Source of the DNA: Bifidobacteriaceae bacterium
GTDB lineage: Bacteria; Actinomycetota; Actinomycetes; Actinomycetales; WQXJ01
Length of the DNA stretch: 64,000 nucleotides
NCBI GenBank assembly: GCA_031281585.1
Contig: JAITFE010000143.1
Span: 16,798-80,797, forward strand
Direction: 5' to 3'
A program made the position numbers and the translations under genes. The notes beneath the pieces were generated by a model. The model was not told the DNA's origin. It did not search any database and worked only from the letters and a program-made list of their open reading frames with translations. Below, one piece after another: positions 33,464-42,047 of the stretch (positions within the stretch are counted from its first letter, which is position 1; each line of letters starts with the position of its first letter).

Positions 33464-34506
33464 GCCGCCCCTCCCATCGCCAGGCCCACCGCCACGGGTA
33501 GCGACATCCGCTGTTCAGGCGTCATCGCCTTGGCAGAACGTTCGACCGTGAAGTTCGAGTCCAGAGCCGAGAAGGAAGCCGGCAGCCTGAGCGCCGTTGA
33601 AATGTACTGGCCCAGTCCGTTCAACATGCCTCCCCGACCCGAGATGACCACGTGCTCGACCGCGTGTCCAGAAGACTGGCTGTAGAAGGAGAACGTCCTG
33701 GCAACCTGTTCCACCAACGCCTGGCACTTCTCGGCGATCACGGCAAAGGCCCCGTGGGCCTGCTCGTTGCCTTCGCCTGGGTTCATCAAAGCCACTTCAA
33801 TCTTCAATCGTTCCGCGTGCGGTTCTGGGATCGCTATGGTCCGCGCGATCTGGTCAGTAATCAGTCTGCCACCTGTCGGCAAAATCCGCATTATCGCGGG
33901 CTCGCCATTTTGGGCCACAACCACTGTTGTCATATCCGCGCCGACGTCCACCAGGCCGACAATGGAGTGTTGGAACTGTCCCCGCGCCAAAGCACGCACC
34001 AAAGCGAAGGCCGCCAGATCGACCCGAACGGGCCGCAGCCCCGCCGCCAAGACGGCGTCCACGTTGTGCTCGATCGTCTCGTTAGGGGCCGCCACCAGCA
34101 GGCCGCTGACCTGGCCCTCCGCCTCTACGAGTGGATAAAAGTCGAGTTGGCATTCATCGACCGGCACCATGATCAGGTCTTGAACCGTGAACGGCAGGGC
34201 AAGACGGAGTGATGCAAGCGGAGCCGAGGGCAGCGTCGCATCGCGCACCACAACTCTTTGCCCGCCCAGCCCGATGACCACATCTTTGCTCGCGAAACGC
34301 TGCGCGTTCCAAAGGTTCTTGAGGGCGGCGGACACGTCAGCGACCCGAACAACCTCACCGTCCCGGACGGCATCGGGCACCAAATCGACCTCGGCGTAGC
34401 GTTGGATCGCCGCAGAGCCGAGCGGATTGCCGGTATCGAAAGCTAACTCGACGGCCCGCAACTGGGTGTCGCCAATGTCCAGCCCAACGACTTGGGTTCT
34501 CGCCAT
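33460..34506 (-). CDS. pilM: Type IV pilus assembly ATPase-fold protein PilM
   Basis: A 348-residue actin-fold protein of the PilM/FtsA class. Phosphate-1 region VVGLDIGDTQLRAVEL at the N-terminus, a shared-module segment with VDVGADMTTVVV, and an adenosine-region stretch HVVISGRGGMLNGLGQYIS. It lies on the cytoplasmic face and binds the PilN tail. ATG at 34506, 37 bases after the prepilin-peptidase stop. Confidence 0.94.
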   Translation of the reverse strand: MARTQVVGLDIGDTQLRAVELAFDTGNPLGSAAIQRYAEVDLVPDAVRDGEVVRVADVSAALKNLWNAQRFASKDVVIGLGGQRVVVRDATLPSAPLASLRLALPFTVQDLIMVPVDECQLDFYPLVEAEGQVSGLLVAAPNETIEHNVDAVLAAGLRPVRVDLAAFALVRALARGQFQHSIVGLVDVGADMTTVVVAQNGEPAIMRILPTGGRLITDQIARTIAIPEPHAERLKIEVALMNPGEGNEQAHGAFAVIAEKCQALVEQVARTFSFYSQSSGHAVEHVVISGRGGMLNGLGQYISTALRLPASFSALDSNFTVERSAKAMTPEQRMSLPVAVGLAMGGAA

Positions 34507-34543
34507 CGCATCGCCTTTCTAGTAATCCGACCTGTCTAAATCT

Positions 34544-35341
34544 TCAAACCTGCATCAATTGACGATACAGGTCCCACACGGGTCCACCGACCGCGCAGCC
34601 CAATGCCGCTCCAGCGCACATCCAAGGGCCGAACGGAATAGCGGTGCGCCGCCCTCCGTGAGTCTTGATCATCACGCCAATTCCCCACACCGCGCCAAGC
34701 AAGAACGCGCCGAACGCCCCAACCGCCAGCGGGCCCCAGCCTTGGTAGGCCAAAACCAGGCCGATCAGTCCCGCCAGCTTGACATCGCCCCATCCCATGC
34801 CTTGGGGCTTTACGAAGTGCACAACACCGTAAACCGCCATTAGACCGAGGCCGCCGATCCCAGCCCGGAGCAAGGCCGGCCAATCGCCTGACAGCCAACT
34901 GCCGAAGGCGAGCAGAACCGCCAGCACCGGATAAGACGGCTTCACTATGGCATCAGGGAGCCGCCCAGTTCTAGCGTCGATCGCTGTCAGCGCAACCGCG
35001 ATCGCGGCGGCATACAGGTAGGCCGGAACGGCGGCGAATGGCTGAACAAGCAACGCCACCAACGCAAACAGCGCCGCCGTCGAGGCCTCCACCAATGGGT
35101 ATAGCTTCGAGATCGGCTCGCCGCACGAACGGCAGCGTCCCCGCAGGATCAGCCAGGACAACAGCGGAATGTTGTCTCTGGCCGTCACCTGTTGACCGCA
35201 TTTTGGGCAGGCCGAACGCGGCCACAGGCTGGCCCCCTCTGGCACACGAGTGATGACGACCGTCAAGAAGGAGCCGATGACCAGTCCCAGCAGACCACCC
35301 GCGACCCCTTTGGCGATTGCGTCGAGCGTTTCAAGGGTCAC
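34544..35341 (-). CDS. pilD: Prepilin peptidase / N-methyltransferase
   Basis: A 265-residue integral membrane aspartic protease that cleaves prepilins after the leader Gly. It has the N-terminal domain with CPKCGQQ and CRSCGEP zinc cysteines, and catalytic Asp residues in LTAIDARTGRLPD and in GMGWGDVKL. About eight hydrophobic segments. GTG start at 35341 directly abuts the stop of the PilX-like gene. The four minor or major prepilin genes nearby with Gly-leader sites are its expected substrates. Confidence 0.94.
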   Translation of the reverse strand: MTLETLDAIAKGVAGGLLGLVIGSFLTVVITRVPEGASLWPRSACPKCGQQVTARDNIPLLSWLILRGRCRSCGEPISKLYPLVEASTAALFALVALLVQPFAAVPAYLYAAAIAVALTAIDARTGRLPDAIVKPSYPVLAVLLAFGSWLSGDWPALLRAGIGGLGLMAVYGVVHFVKPQGMGWGDVKLAGLIGLVLAYQGWGPLAVGAFGAFLLGAVWGIGVMIKTHGGRRTAIPFGPWMCAGAALGCAVGGPVWDLYRQLMQV

Positions 35342-37276
35342 TTACGGGGCCTTCTCAACGAACGCGCTGGGAATCGCCTTCTCCTGGTAGGCGATCACCC
35401 ATGTGCCGCTCTGCAAGGGCTCAAACAGAAGCGGTCGTTTCTCATTCAGCTTCTCGTTGTACTTGTACTGCTTGGCGTAGCCGTTGAGCGGGGTGGTCGA
35501 GGCCCCCGCAGTCTCTTCCGCCATCACCCCGCGGAAGTTTTGCGCAATCGATCCAACCACGGTGAGCGTGCCGAGATATCCGCCGTATTTCCAGTTCTGC
35601 AGACGGAAGCTGCCAGTCCCGGCGATGATGGCGGCTTCGATCCGCAAATCGCCTGTCGGCCAGCCCGAGGCGCGCTCTGGTGCCGAAGGCACCTGCCAAA
35701 TGAACTTGTTGGGATCGCCAGGGTATGGGGAGGCGGCGTACTTCTCCAGCACGGGATTGTAGATTTGCACCGATTCGGATGCCATCACACCGATCAAGTC
35801 CTCGGCGTCATTGACAGTGGTGAGGTCCCCCGTGATGACGACTGACGAATCCGCCCACATTGTGATGGTGCCCTTCACTTCCCCTTCCACCCAGAGATTG
35901 CCTTGGTTCGCGTACATGTCCTCCATCTTCATTGCCAACTCGATCTCATAGGTTGAGTTCGCCGCAGGTGCCCACAAGTCGTCGTAGGCCTCGACGTAGC
36001 TGCCCAGCGGCAGCTCCTGTCCGCTTGGACCGCCGATCGCGCCGTGTTCGATTTTCTTTGACAGGTCAGGGTGGGCCGCCGCGTCTAGATCACGCACGTA
36101 AATCAAACTGCCGTCGGGGATTGGCAACGTGACCCCCGCGTCAAGCTCCGCGGCGGTGCCACACCGACCCGTCGTTGCCGCATCGGGGTTGTCCGTGTAC
36201 CTGGACCACACCGTCATTGTGCCGTCGTTCTTGAAGATGATCCTAGTGGGACCGTCGTAAGCGCAACCGCGGTTGGCGATCTCGTCGAGCACAGCCGGAT
36301 CAGACTTGGGCGGAAGTTCGGGCAAGAACTCTCTCTCCGCGATACTGGGAGGCACGTGAAAATCAGCGCTGCCATTGACGCAAGTATTCCAAGTGGATGG
36401 CACGCTCGCATCGGCTACGCAACGCGTGTCGGATGTGGTGAAGTCGCTCAGGAAATGCGCCCCGTTCGACTTGATCGTGTCATTCGAGTGAACCGGGCCG
36501 TCCAGGTAGTCCCACTCTCTAAAACTCGGCTCCAGGCAATCCCGCGGGTAGCCCTCGTCGGTTCGATCCTGCCTGGCCGGTCTGGTGCCCGCGTCAACCT
36601 GGTACTTGTAGCCCAGCTCGGCAAGAGTGGTGGCCGACGGGTACCCGGCACCGCACACATTCATGTTGGCGCCACGGGTGGGATAGGCCGTGTAATCTGA
36701 CGGGTCAACGAGTTCGTAGTCCGACAGATAGAGGTACTGTTTGGAACTGGCACGCTCGATACGCGCCTTGACCGAACGCACCACGCCCTGGGACCTCCCC
36801 GTCGACAGCACCTCAGCGCTCATCGGAATGGCGCTATAGTCAAGCACAGTGTAGTGGAATTCTTGCGACGCCTGTGCGCTGGAGTCGTCGTACTTGTAGA
36901 ATCTCGCGTATTCCTCCGTCCAGCCGCAATCAGTCGCGAAGTGGTCCTGCTCGGCGGATGCTCCCGTGTTCTTTCCACCCACGGCCGGGTTCCTGCAGTA
37001 GCCGGTATCCAGGGTTTTCGTCGCCGCCACTTCGTTCAGGTAATCAGGGTTCTCACGCAAACGGGCGAGCAAGTCGTTCACTCCGGACTGTGCCGCAGCC
37101 AGCGCCAGATCGTTGTCCTGCTCGAAGCGCGACGCCTTCGTCGAGGCCGCCAGATAAGCCAACGAGCCCAACACGATCACGGTCAGGATGGTGAAGGAGG
37201 CCAGCACGGCCACCATGGTGATGCCTGCGTCCCTGCCGCGGCGGTGCCGCGCGCGGCGGGTCAAATAGCTTCTCAT
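35342..37276 (-). CDS. PilX-like pilus assembly protein
   Basis: A 644-residue protein with a prepilin-like N-terminus: basic leader ending RGRDAG (Gly18), then ITMVAVLASFTILTVIVLG. It lacks Glu at position +5, as usual for PilX_N-type proteins. The long exported part has a helix after the membrane segment and a beta-rich region with several cysteines. ATG at 37276 overlaps the PilW-like stop (TGATG); the five codons of open frame before it are discarded. Probably a minor tip or initiation component; exact role inferred from the PilV-W-X order. Confidence 0.8.
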   Translation of the reverse strand: MRSYLTRRARHRRGRDAGITMVAVLASFTILTVIVLGSLAYLAASTKASRFEQDNDLALAAAQSGVNDLLARLRENPDYLNEVAATKTLDTGYCRNPAVGGKNTGASAEQDHFATDCGWTEEYARFYKYDDSSAQASQEFHYTVLDYSAIPMSAEVLSTGRSQGVVRSVKARIERASSKQYLYLSDYELVDPSDYTAYPTRGANMNVCGAGYPSATTLAELGYKYQVDAGTRPARQDRTDEGYPRDCLEPSFREWDYLDGPVHSNDTIKSNGAHFLSDFTTSDTRCVADASVPSTWNTCVNGSADFHVPPSIAEREFLPELPPKSDPAVLDEIANRGCAYDGPTRIIFKNDGTMTVWSRYTDNPDAATTGRCGTAAELDAGVTLPIPDGSLIYVRDLDAAAHPDLSKKIEHGAIGGPSGQELPLGSYVEAYDDLWAPAANSTYEIELAMKMEDMYANQGNLWVEGEVKGTITMWADSSVVITGDLTTVNDAEDLIGVMASESVQIYNPVLEKYAASPYPGDPNKFIWQVPSAPERASGWPTGDLRIEAAIIAGTGSFRLQNWKYGGYLGTLTVVGSIAQNFRGVMAEETAGASTTPLNGYAKQYKYNEKLNEKRPLLFEPLQSGTWVIAYQEKAIPSAFVEKAP

Positions 37277-38019
37277 CAGAGTTTCTTCCATTCTTCGACC
37301 GTGAATCGTTTGAAAACTGTCGCCTGAATGCTCTTGTCGCTGCCTTTCCCGCTGTCCGGCCCGATCACCGTGATCATCATTTCGACTGCCTCAATATTGC
37401 CGATTTCCGAAGCCGAGACGCTGGGCGCGCCTGGCTTGAGCACCCCGCCGTCTTTCACGAAGTAGGTAAAGATGGGGTCCGTGTCCTTGACCCCGCTCGC
37501 CACCACCAAGTCTTCGAACAAGTTGTTGGGGCAATCGGGGGCACCCTTGGTGCACAAGACCGAGGAGTTGTCAGCCAGGATCTTCGGAGACTGAACGCAG
37601 CGATGAAGCACCCCTGGATCATCGCCGGGCGAGCCCCAACAAGTCTGGCCCAACACCACCCGCACGGAGCTGACACGCTTGCCCTCGGTGTCTCCAGTGA
37701 CCGGCAGAGCCGCTGTGAACTTCATTTCCTGCGGCTCGGCTACGGCGAAGACCGTGTCACCCGCCCCGGCCGACCGGGGCAACGCCGCGTAGCTCAGCGC
37801 GTCGCTCAGCCAGATGCTGGTCTGCCTGATGCCGTCCACGCGCGACTGGCGAATCAGGTTCTTCGCGTCGTGTTTCATCATTGAGATCATGACCATGCCA
37901 ACCAGACCCAGCACCATTGTTCCGATCAGGAGCACCGTGAGCAGTTCGGTCAAGGACATGCCCCTGTCGTCACCCGGCCGCCGAAGCCTGGCCGCCAGCC
38001 GCAAGGCCAAGCGCTTCAC
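37276..38019 (-). CDS. PilW-like minor prepilin
   Basis: A 247-residue type IV prepilin. Leader of 20 residues ending DDRG, cleavage before MSLTELLTVLLIG with Glu at +5 (residue 25), a hydrophobic N-terminal helix, then a beta-rich domain with several Cys. GTG start at 38019 overlaps the PilV-like stop (GTGA). Expected to be processed by the peptidase encoded at 34544-35341. Confidence 0.85.
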   Translation of the reverse strand: MKRLALRLAARLRRPGDDRGMSLTELLTVLLIGTMVLGLVGMVMISMMKHDAKNLIRQSRVDGIRQTSIWLSDALSYAALPRSAGAGDTVFAVAEPQEMKFTAALPVTGDTEGKRVSSVRVVLGQTCWGSPGDDPGVLHRCVQSPKILADNSSVLCTKGAPDCPNNLFEDLVVASGVKDTDPIFTYFVKDGGVLKPGAPSVSASEIGNIEAVEMMITVIGPDSGKGSDKSIQATVFKRFTVEEWKKL

Positions 38020-39110
38020 AAGCTCACCTCCTTGCTCGGGTTGGGGCCGGGCACCAGGGTGACGGTCGCCTTGGATACTCCGCCGATGTCAATCGAATAG
38101 TCGCCCGGCGCCAAGCCGGTGAAGGTGGCCACGCCACCCACCAGGCTCGCTTGCCGCGCGGTGCCACCGAGCGCGAACAGTGGACGGGCTTGCACGAATT
38201 GGACCGATTCTGGCGCGTTGGGGACAACCACTGTCAGGCTCGCCGCCTCGTTGTAGTCCTCAAACTTGACCGACGTGTTGGCACCGGGCTGCACGGGTGC
38301 CGGCTGACTCGGGTTAACCTGGCCATTTGGGTAGACGAACGAGCTTCCCCCTTGGTATCCCAACAGGGTGACCGTGTAGTCCGAGCCGGTCGGCGACGCG
38401 GGCACCACCGTGAACACCGCGCAGCCGGCGGCATTCGTTATCTGCGGTCCGGTCAACACCTGCGGTCCCGTGACCTCCACCTGTACGCCCTGGATGGGAC
38501 CGGCGCCACTGTGGTCTTCGCCCTTTACGAAGACGCTGATTTGGCTTTGCCCGGGGCTCAACGCCGACGGGGCGTTCCTGTGGGGCGGGAAGACCTTCGA
38601 CGCGACATGCGGTCGCGTGCCCGCGCTGGCACCCTCCCAGCTAACGGTGACGGTCACCAGCGTGCCCTTGGCGGTCTGCGTGGCCGAACCACTCGGGTCA
38701 CAAGGCGAATTCACCTCGGTGATATATGTGGACGCCGTGCGCACTACTTTGTAGCGCTGACCGTCCACACCAAAGGCGTACACCGCGTGGCCTGTGTCCA
38801 TCGACGCCGGCAAATTCGGGTTCACCGCCGGGTTAACGGCCGGATCCAGGAGCTGATTGGCACCGTTGGGTGAGCCGGTGATCCGTTCCGCCGCATAGTC
38901 CAGCTCTCTTTGGGCCAGCCCAGCGGCGGTGATGCGGGCCCTGTTGTCGGCGCTGGCGGCGGTGCCGCTGGTAATGGCCGTCATCACGGCAATGGAGAAA
39001 ACCGCGATAAGAATGACCGACACCATCACTTCCACCAAGGTGGCACCGTCATCCTTGCGCGGAGAGCCGACGGGCGTCCTTACCGGTCGGCGGGGGGCGG
39101 CTTGTGGCAC
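38016..39110 (-). CDS. PilV-like minor prepilin with Ig-like C-terminus
   Basis: A 364-residue prepilin. Leader of 22 residues ending KDDG, cleavage before ATLVEVMVSVILIAV with Glu at +5. The C-terminal about 180 residues look like two small beta-sandwich (carboxypeptidase-regulatory or Ig-like) domains, e.g. VQVEVTGPQVLTGPQ and GVATFTGLAPGDYSIDIGG. I choose GTG at 39110 because AAGGGG lies six bases upstream; GTG at 39134 has no ribosome site. Longer than most PilV, so it may carry an adhesive tip. Confidence 0.82.
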   Translation of the reverse strand: MPQAAPRRPVRTPVGSPRKDDGATLVEVMVSVILIAVFSIAVMTAITSGTAASADNRARITAAGLAQRELDYAAERITGSPNGANQLLDPAVNPAVNPNLPASMDTGHAVYAFGVDGQRYKVVRTASTYITEVNSPCDPSGSATQTAKGTLVTVTVSWEGASAGTRPHVASKVFPPHRNAPSALSPGQSQISVFVKGEDHSGAGPIQGVQVEVTGPQVLTGPQITNAAGCAVFTVVPASPTGSDYTVTLLGYQGGSSFVYPNGQVNPSQPAPVQPGANTSVKFEDYNEAASLTVVVPNAPESVQFVQARPLFALGGTARQASLVGGVATFTGLAPGDYSIDIGGVSKATVTLVPGPNPSKEVSL

Positions 39111-39169
39111 CTTCAGCCCCTTTCTGATTGGCACCGTTTTCTAAGTCTACGTGCGGGCGAACTCAATCA

Positions 39170-39199
39170 ACTATAGATGTGGGCCGGACACACGATCAA
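39170..39199 (-). promoter_or_regulatory. Promoter of the pilV-to-pilC operon
   Basis: Minus-strand TTGATC (39194-39199), 18 bases, TATAGT (39170-39175). It lies just after the terminator hairpin of the upstream pilin gene and about 60 bases before the PilV-like start, so it can drive the minor-pilin, assembly, conservon and motor genes separately from the major pilin. Confidence 0.6.
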
Positions 39200-39234
39200 T
39201 GGTACAGGCGTTTGCAAGGCCGAAACAACCGCTA

Positions 39235-39269
39235 GTGGGCCGTCCGCGTTTGTCTCGCGGACGGCCCAC
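39235..39269 (-). terminator. Terminator after the major pilin gene
   Basis: Perfect 14-bp stem GTGGGCCGTCCGCG with a seven-base loop, followed on the minus strand by TAGCGGTTGTTT. It lies 75 bases after the pilin stop at 39345; a second short hairpin (39300-39315) stands between. It would limit read-through from a highly expressed pilin gene. Confidence 0.75.
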
Positions 39270-39344
39270 CACTCGGCTAGGAGCCACAGTGGGTGGTGAG
39301 CGGGGGTTCCCCCGCAGCATCCCCAACGGGCTCTAAGGGTGATC

Positions 39345-39869
39345 TCACGGGCAAGTCGCGGCAGTAATCGCAGTAGCGGTGCTGGCCTCTTGCTCGCCGA
39401 ACAGGCCCTTCGTCGCCGTCACCTTATAGCTCTTGACCTTGCCGTTCTTGTTGAACGCGGCGAAGCACCAATCCGTCTTGTCGGCACCAGAAGTCCTCCA
39501 GTTCACTTCCGAGCCGGTCGCGCCTGTGATGGTATCCGCCAGGCCCGGAGGCAGCGGGGTCACCAGCGTGTCCTTGTCCACTGGGTCGCCGGACTTCGCA
39601 ACGAGGTGGATTCCTGGATAAGCGGCTGATGCCGGCTCGATTTGGATGTGGGGTGCCGAGTAGTTGCCAGTCCACCAGGCGGCCAGTTCCTTGCCCATCG
39701 TCTCCACGATGGCTTCAGTCTTGGCGTCCTCCGCCTTTGCCCTCTGCGAGAGGAACAGCGGGATGGCGATCGCCGCCAGAATGCCCATGATGATGACAAC
39801 GATCAGCAACTCGACCAGCGAGAAGCCTTCGTCGTTTTCCTTCTTGCTCTGCCAAATCCACTTGGCCAT
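39345..39869 (-). CDS. pilA: Type IV major pilin, copy 1
   Basis: A 174-residue type IVa-like prepilin. Leader of 15 residues (MAKWIWQSKKENDEG), cleavage before FSLVELLIVVII with Glu at +5 (residue 20), a long hydrophobic helix, then a small C-terminal domain with two Cys (the first in DWCFAAFN, the second the penultimate residue), a typical C-terminal disulfide loop. ATG at 39869 with a GGAAGG ribosome site; the longer open frame is discarded. The first 35 residues from the cleavage site are identical in protein to copy 2. Confidence 0.93.
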   Translation of the reverse strand: MAKWIWQSKKENDEGFSLVELLIVVIIMGILAAIAIPLFLSQRAKAEDAKTEAIVETMGKELAAWWTGNYSAPHIQIEPASAAYPGIHLVAKSGDPVDKDTLVTPLPPGLADTITGATGSEVNWRTSGADKTDWCFAAFNKNGKVKSYKVTATKGLFGEQEASTATAITAATCP

Positions 39870-40064
39870 TGTCTTGCCTTCCGTTTGTTTGTTTCTGCGG
39901 CCTGACCCAGATGGCGGGGCCCGCCATTGGGGAGACTTTGAGGAGCTGGGTCCTCCCGCCACGCGGATTGCGACCGACTCCGAAGCTTGCGACTGCCACC
40001 CGGCTTTCCCAGCCCGACAGTGCATTTCGTTTTCGACCACTTCCCCGGTTGCGGTGCTGGTTCG

Positions 40065-40094
40065 ATGTTAGGCACCACTGAGCCAACTCAGCAA
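40065..40094 (-). promoter_or_regulatory. Candidate promoter of pilin copy 1
   Basis: Minus-strand TTGCTG (40089-40094), 18 bases, TAACAT (40065-40070), about 195 bases before the start. Same 18-base spacing as the other two pil promoters. Weaker match, so tentative. Confidence 0.35.
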
Positions 40095-40252
40095 GTTTGC
40101 CAATCCGTGCCCCGCCAGTTCCGTAGACAACCAACGAAACGGCTGTTGACCTGCGAAGACGCATCGAAGTGGGGCCGTTCCCCTGGCCCCCCAACAGCCT
40201 AATCCGGGACAAACGTCCTAGAGTAGCTTTTGTTTATCCCATTAAAACGCTG

Positions 40253-40290
40253 CTAACCGATCAGGTGGATCCAGCCTCTGGCCTAACCGA
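40253..40290. repeat. Direct repeat CTAACCGA, possible operator
   Basis: CTAACCGAT(C/T) occurs at 40253 and again at 40283. The 30-base spacing is about three helical turns, as for a protein bound on one face. It lies 160-190 bases upstream of the candidate promoter of pilin copy 1. Function speculative. Confidence 0.35.
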
Positions 40291-40601
40291 TTGATCTCAG
40301 GCAATTGGTGTTTGGCCAGGTCGGGCCGCGTTGTTTCGGCACCCACCACTGGGCGAGGGGCGCCAGCGGGGCCGCCAAAGGTCGCCGCGACGGAAGCGTT
40401 GAGCCATAGCGCCGTTCACTTTGGGCCTAGTTTCGCGCAGTACAACTACGAAAAGCTGCCGCCTTCGGCCAATCAAAGGACTGTGGGGTAACCAGACGTT
40501 AACAATTCATGTTGCATGAAGCGTTCATTCGGAGAGGAATTCTGGTGCCACACGACGCAAAGGGCTAAGTAGATCTACGCAGATTTGTGACCGGGCTCAC
40601 A

Positions 40602-41120
40602 CTATGCGCACTTGTTCGCAGCGCTTCCGTCTGTGCCCTGAACGCTGCTCGTGGCGGTGACCCAGAATCCGCCTTCCTTGCCACGCGGGTTGTACGCCCA
40701 GAAACACCAGTCCTGTCGACTGGTTCCCTTCACCTTCCACATGGTGTTGTCCGTGTTGCCGTTTAGATCGATCGCAACATGGTCGCTGACCGGGGCAATC
40801 AACGTCGAGTAGAAGTTCGAGGTGGTGATGGTCGACACTCCGTTGGGTAGCAGATGCCAAGTGCGTTCGCCCGCAGTCCACGTGCTGACCAAGAGGACCG
40901 TAGGGGGGTTGGAGTATTCCGTCCAATACGTGGCCAGTTCCCGTCCCACCACCACCACGTCATTGCGGGTCGAGGCGTCCTCCGCCTTCGCCCGCTGTGA
41001 CAAGAACAGCGGTATGGCGATCGCCGCCAGGATTCCCATGATGATGACCACAATCAACAGTTCGACCAATGAGAAGCCTCGGTCCCGGCTGGTCCTGGCC
41101 CGCCAAATCTCGTTTGCCAT
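40602..41120 (-). CDS. Type IV major pilin, copy 2
   Basis: A 172-residue prepilin paralog of the pilin at 39345-39869. Leader of 15 residues (MANEIWRARTSRDRG), cleavage before FSLVELLIV with Glu at +5, and a long hydrophobic helix identical in protein to copy 1 through the segment ending FLSQRAKAEDA. The C-terminal domain differs almost completely, keeping only a late DWCFWAYNPRGKEG and a penultimate Cys. ATG at 41120 after GGAGGCGGG. Possibly an alternative major subunit or a minor pilin. Confidence 0.92.
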   Translation of the reverse strand: MANEIWRARTSRDRGFSLVELLIVVIIMGILAAIAIPLFLSQRAKAEDASTRNDVVVVGRELATYWTEYSNPPTVLLVSTWTAGERTWHLLPNGVSTITTSNFYSTLIAPVSDHVAIDLNGNTDNTMWKVKGTSRQDWCFWAYNPRGKEGGFWVTATSSVQGTDGSAANKCA

Positions 41121-41307
41121 TGTCCCGCCTCCCGTCCGTTCTTGTCCTGTTCGGCGGAGTTGGAACCCTCCGCCAGTTCGCCTGCATCTTCCACCGCCGA
41201 CACGAGCCAACCCGATGCAATTCGGCGGGACGGGACAAGATGACTTGCTTCGAGAAGACTGGGCCGGAACGTGTTTGGTCAACTCCGCGCCAGCGCTGCT
41301 GGTCCTG

Positions 41308-41337
41308 ATACTAGGAGCACCGGGCGGGAATAGACAA
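41308..41337 (-). promoter_or_regulatory. Promoter of pilin copy 2
   Basis: Minus-strand TTGTCT (41332-41337), 18 bases, TAGTAT (41308-41313), about 190 bases before the start. The -10 fits the actinobacterial TANNNT pattern. Confidence 0.5.
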
Positions 41338-41479
41338 GCCATGGCATTTCATGGGGGCTGCGGCGCCTCCAGCCGGCTCAACAGGATTTACCAGGGAGAA
41401 TGCTCGCGTTAGCCGCGTAGGCTGGCGGTTTTCGACGGTTGGCTGGGACCAATGGCCTGGTGGCGGATTTCTTTAATCA

Positions 41480-41516
41480 CATAAAAGACCCCTAATGCGG
41501 CTGAAATCTGAGGGGT
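41480..41516 (-). terminator. Weak terminator after the LPNTG-protein gene
   Basis: Minus-strand ACCCCT pairs with AGGGGT across a 17-base loop, followed by CTTTTATGTG. The stem is short. It lies about 120 bases after the stop at 41634. Confidence 0.45.
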
Positions 41517-41633
41517 TCCGGTTTGTTGGGCCAAGACCCCGGCAGCAACTGGCCTCCGGGTGTTTGGGCTTGAGCGCGGCCCCCACGTTGGACCCGAACT
41601 TAGGGGACCGGGAGTTGCCGTGCGTGGAGGTGT

Positions 41634-42047
41634 TCAGGTCTGAAGACGGCCGCGGGGGTGGTGTGGCGTTCCGGCGCGCCGTCTTGCGAATGCGCTCAGG
41701 GCGGAGCCGAGGGCGACAGCGGTCAACGCCAGGCTGGCCCACAAGGCGGCGTCGAAGCCCGTGTTGGGTAGTTCCCCGCCCGCGTCGCGGCCCGCGTCGG
41801 TCCGCGACGGGCCCGGCACCACCGGCGACTGGCCGCCGGTGGGGTGTTCGGAGGGCGGAGGGGTCGAGGCGGGCGTGGGAGACAAGTCGCGCGGGCTGGC
41901 GGCGGGGGTGATCACCACACCGACCACCACCGCGCCCGGGTCGTCCTCCGCCAACGCCGCGTCGGCCCACGCCGCAGCAGCAAACACTAACCCGAGGCCA
42001 ATCAAGGCGGCCGCACAGGCCGGCGCCGGACGCCTTGGCCCTCTCAC
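41634..42047 (-). CDS. Small LPXTG-type (LPNTG) cell-wall protein
   Basis: A 137-residue sortase substrate: signal peptide at about 1-33 (basic, hydrophobic, ending ALAED), a short exported region of about 60 residues rich in Pro/Ser/Thr, then LPNTGF (encoded at 41757-41771), a hydrophobic segment and a basic tail with ARRRAG. GTG start at 42047 overlaps the stop of the DUF916-like gene (GTGA). The exported part is short and has no domain I recognise; it may be a spacer-type anchor protein. No sortase gene is visible in the window. Confidence 0.8.
   Translation of the reverse strand: MRGPRRPAPACAAALIGLGLVFAAAAWADAALAEDDPGAVVVGVVITPAASPRDLSPTPASTPPPSEHPTGGQSPVVPGPSRTDAGRDAGGELPNTGFDAALWASLALTAVALGSALSAFARRRAGTPHHPRGRLQT

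Larger units (their letters stand above)
39870..40601. other. 732-base region between the two pilin genes
   Basis: No gene is supported; the open frames here lack family resemblance. It contains a candidate promoter for pilin copy 1 (40065-40094) and two direct copies of CTAACCGA (40253-40260 and 40283-40290) spaced 30 bases apart, a possible regulator site. I see no strong terminator directly after pilin copy 2. Confidence 0.6.
41121..41633. other. 513-base region upstream of pilin copy 2
   Basis: No gene supported. It holds a promoter for pilin copy 2 (41308-41337) and, at its far end, a weak terminator for the LPNTG-protein gene (41480-41516). Long open frames across it are high-GC artefacts. 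Confidence 0.6.
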
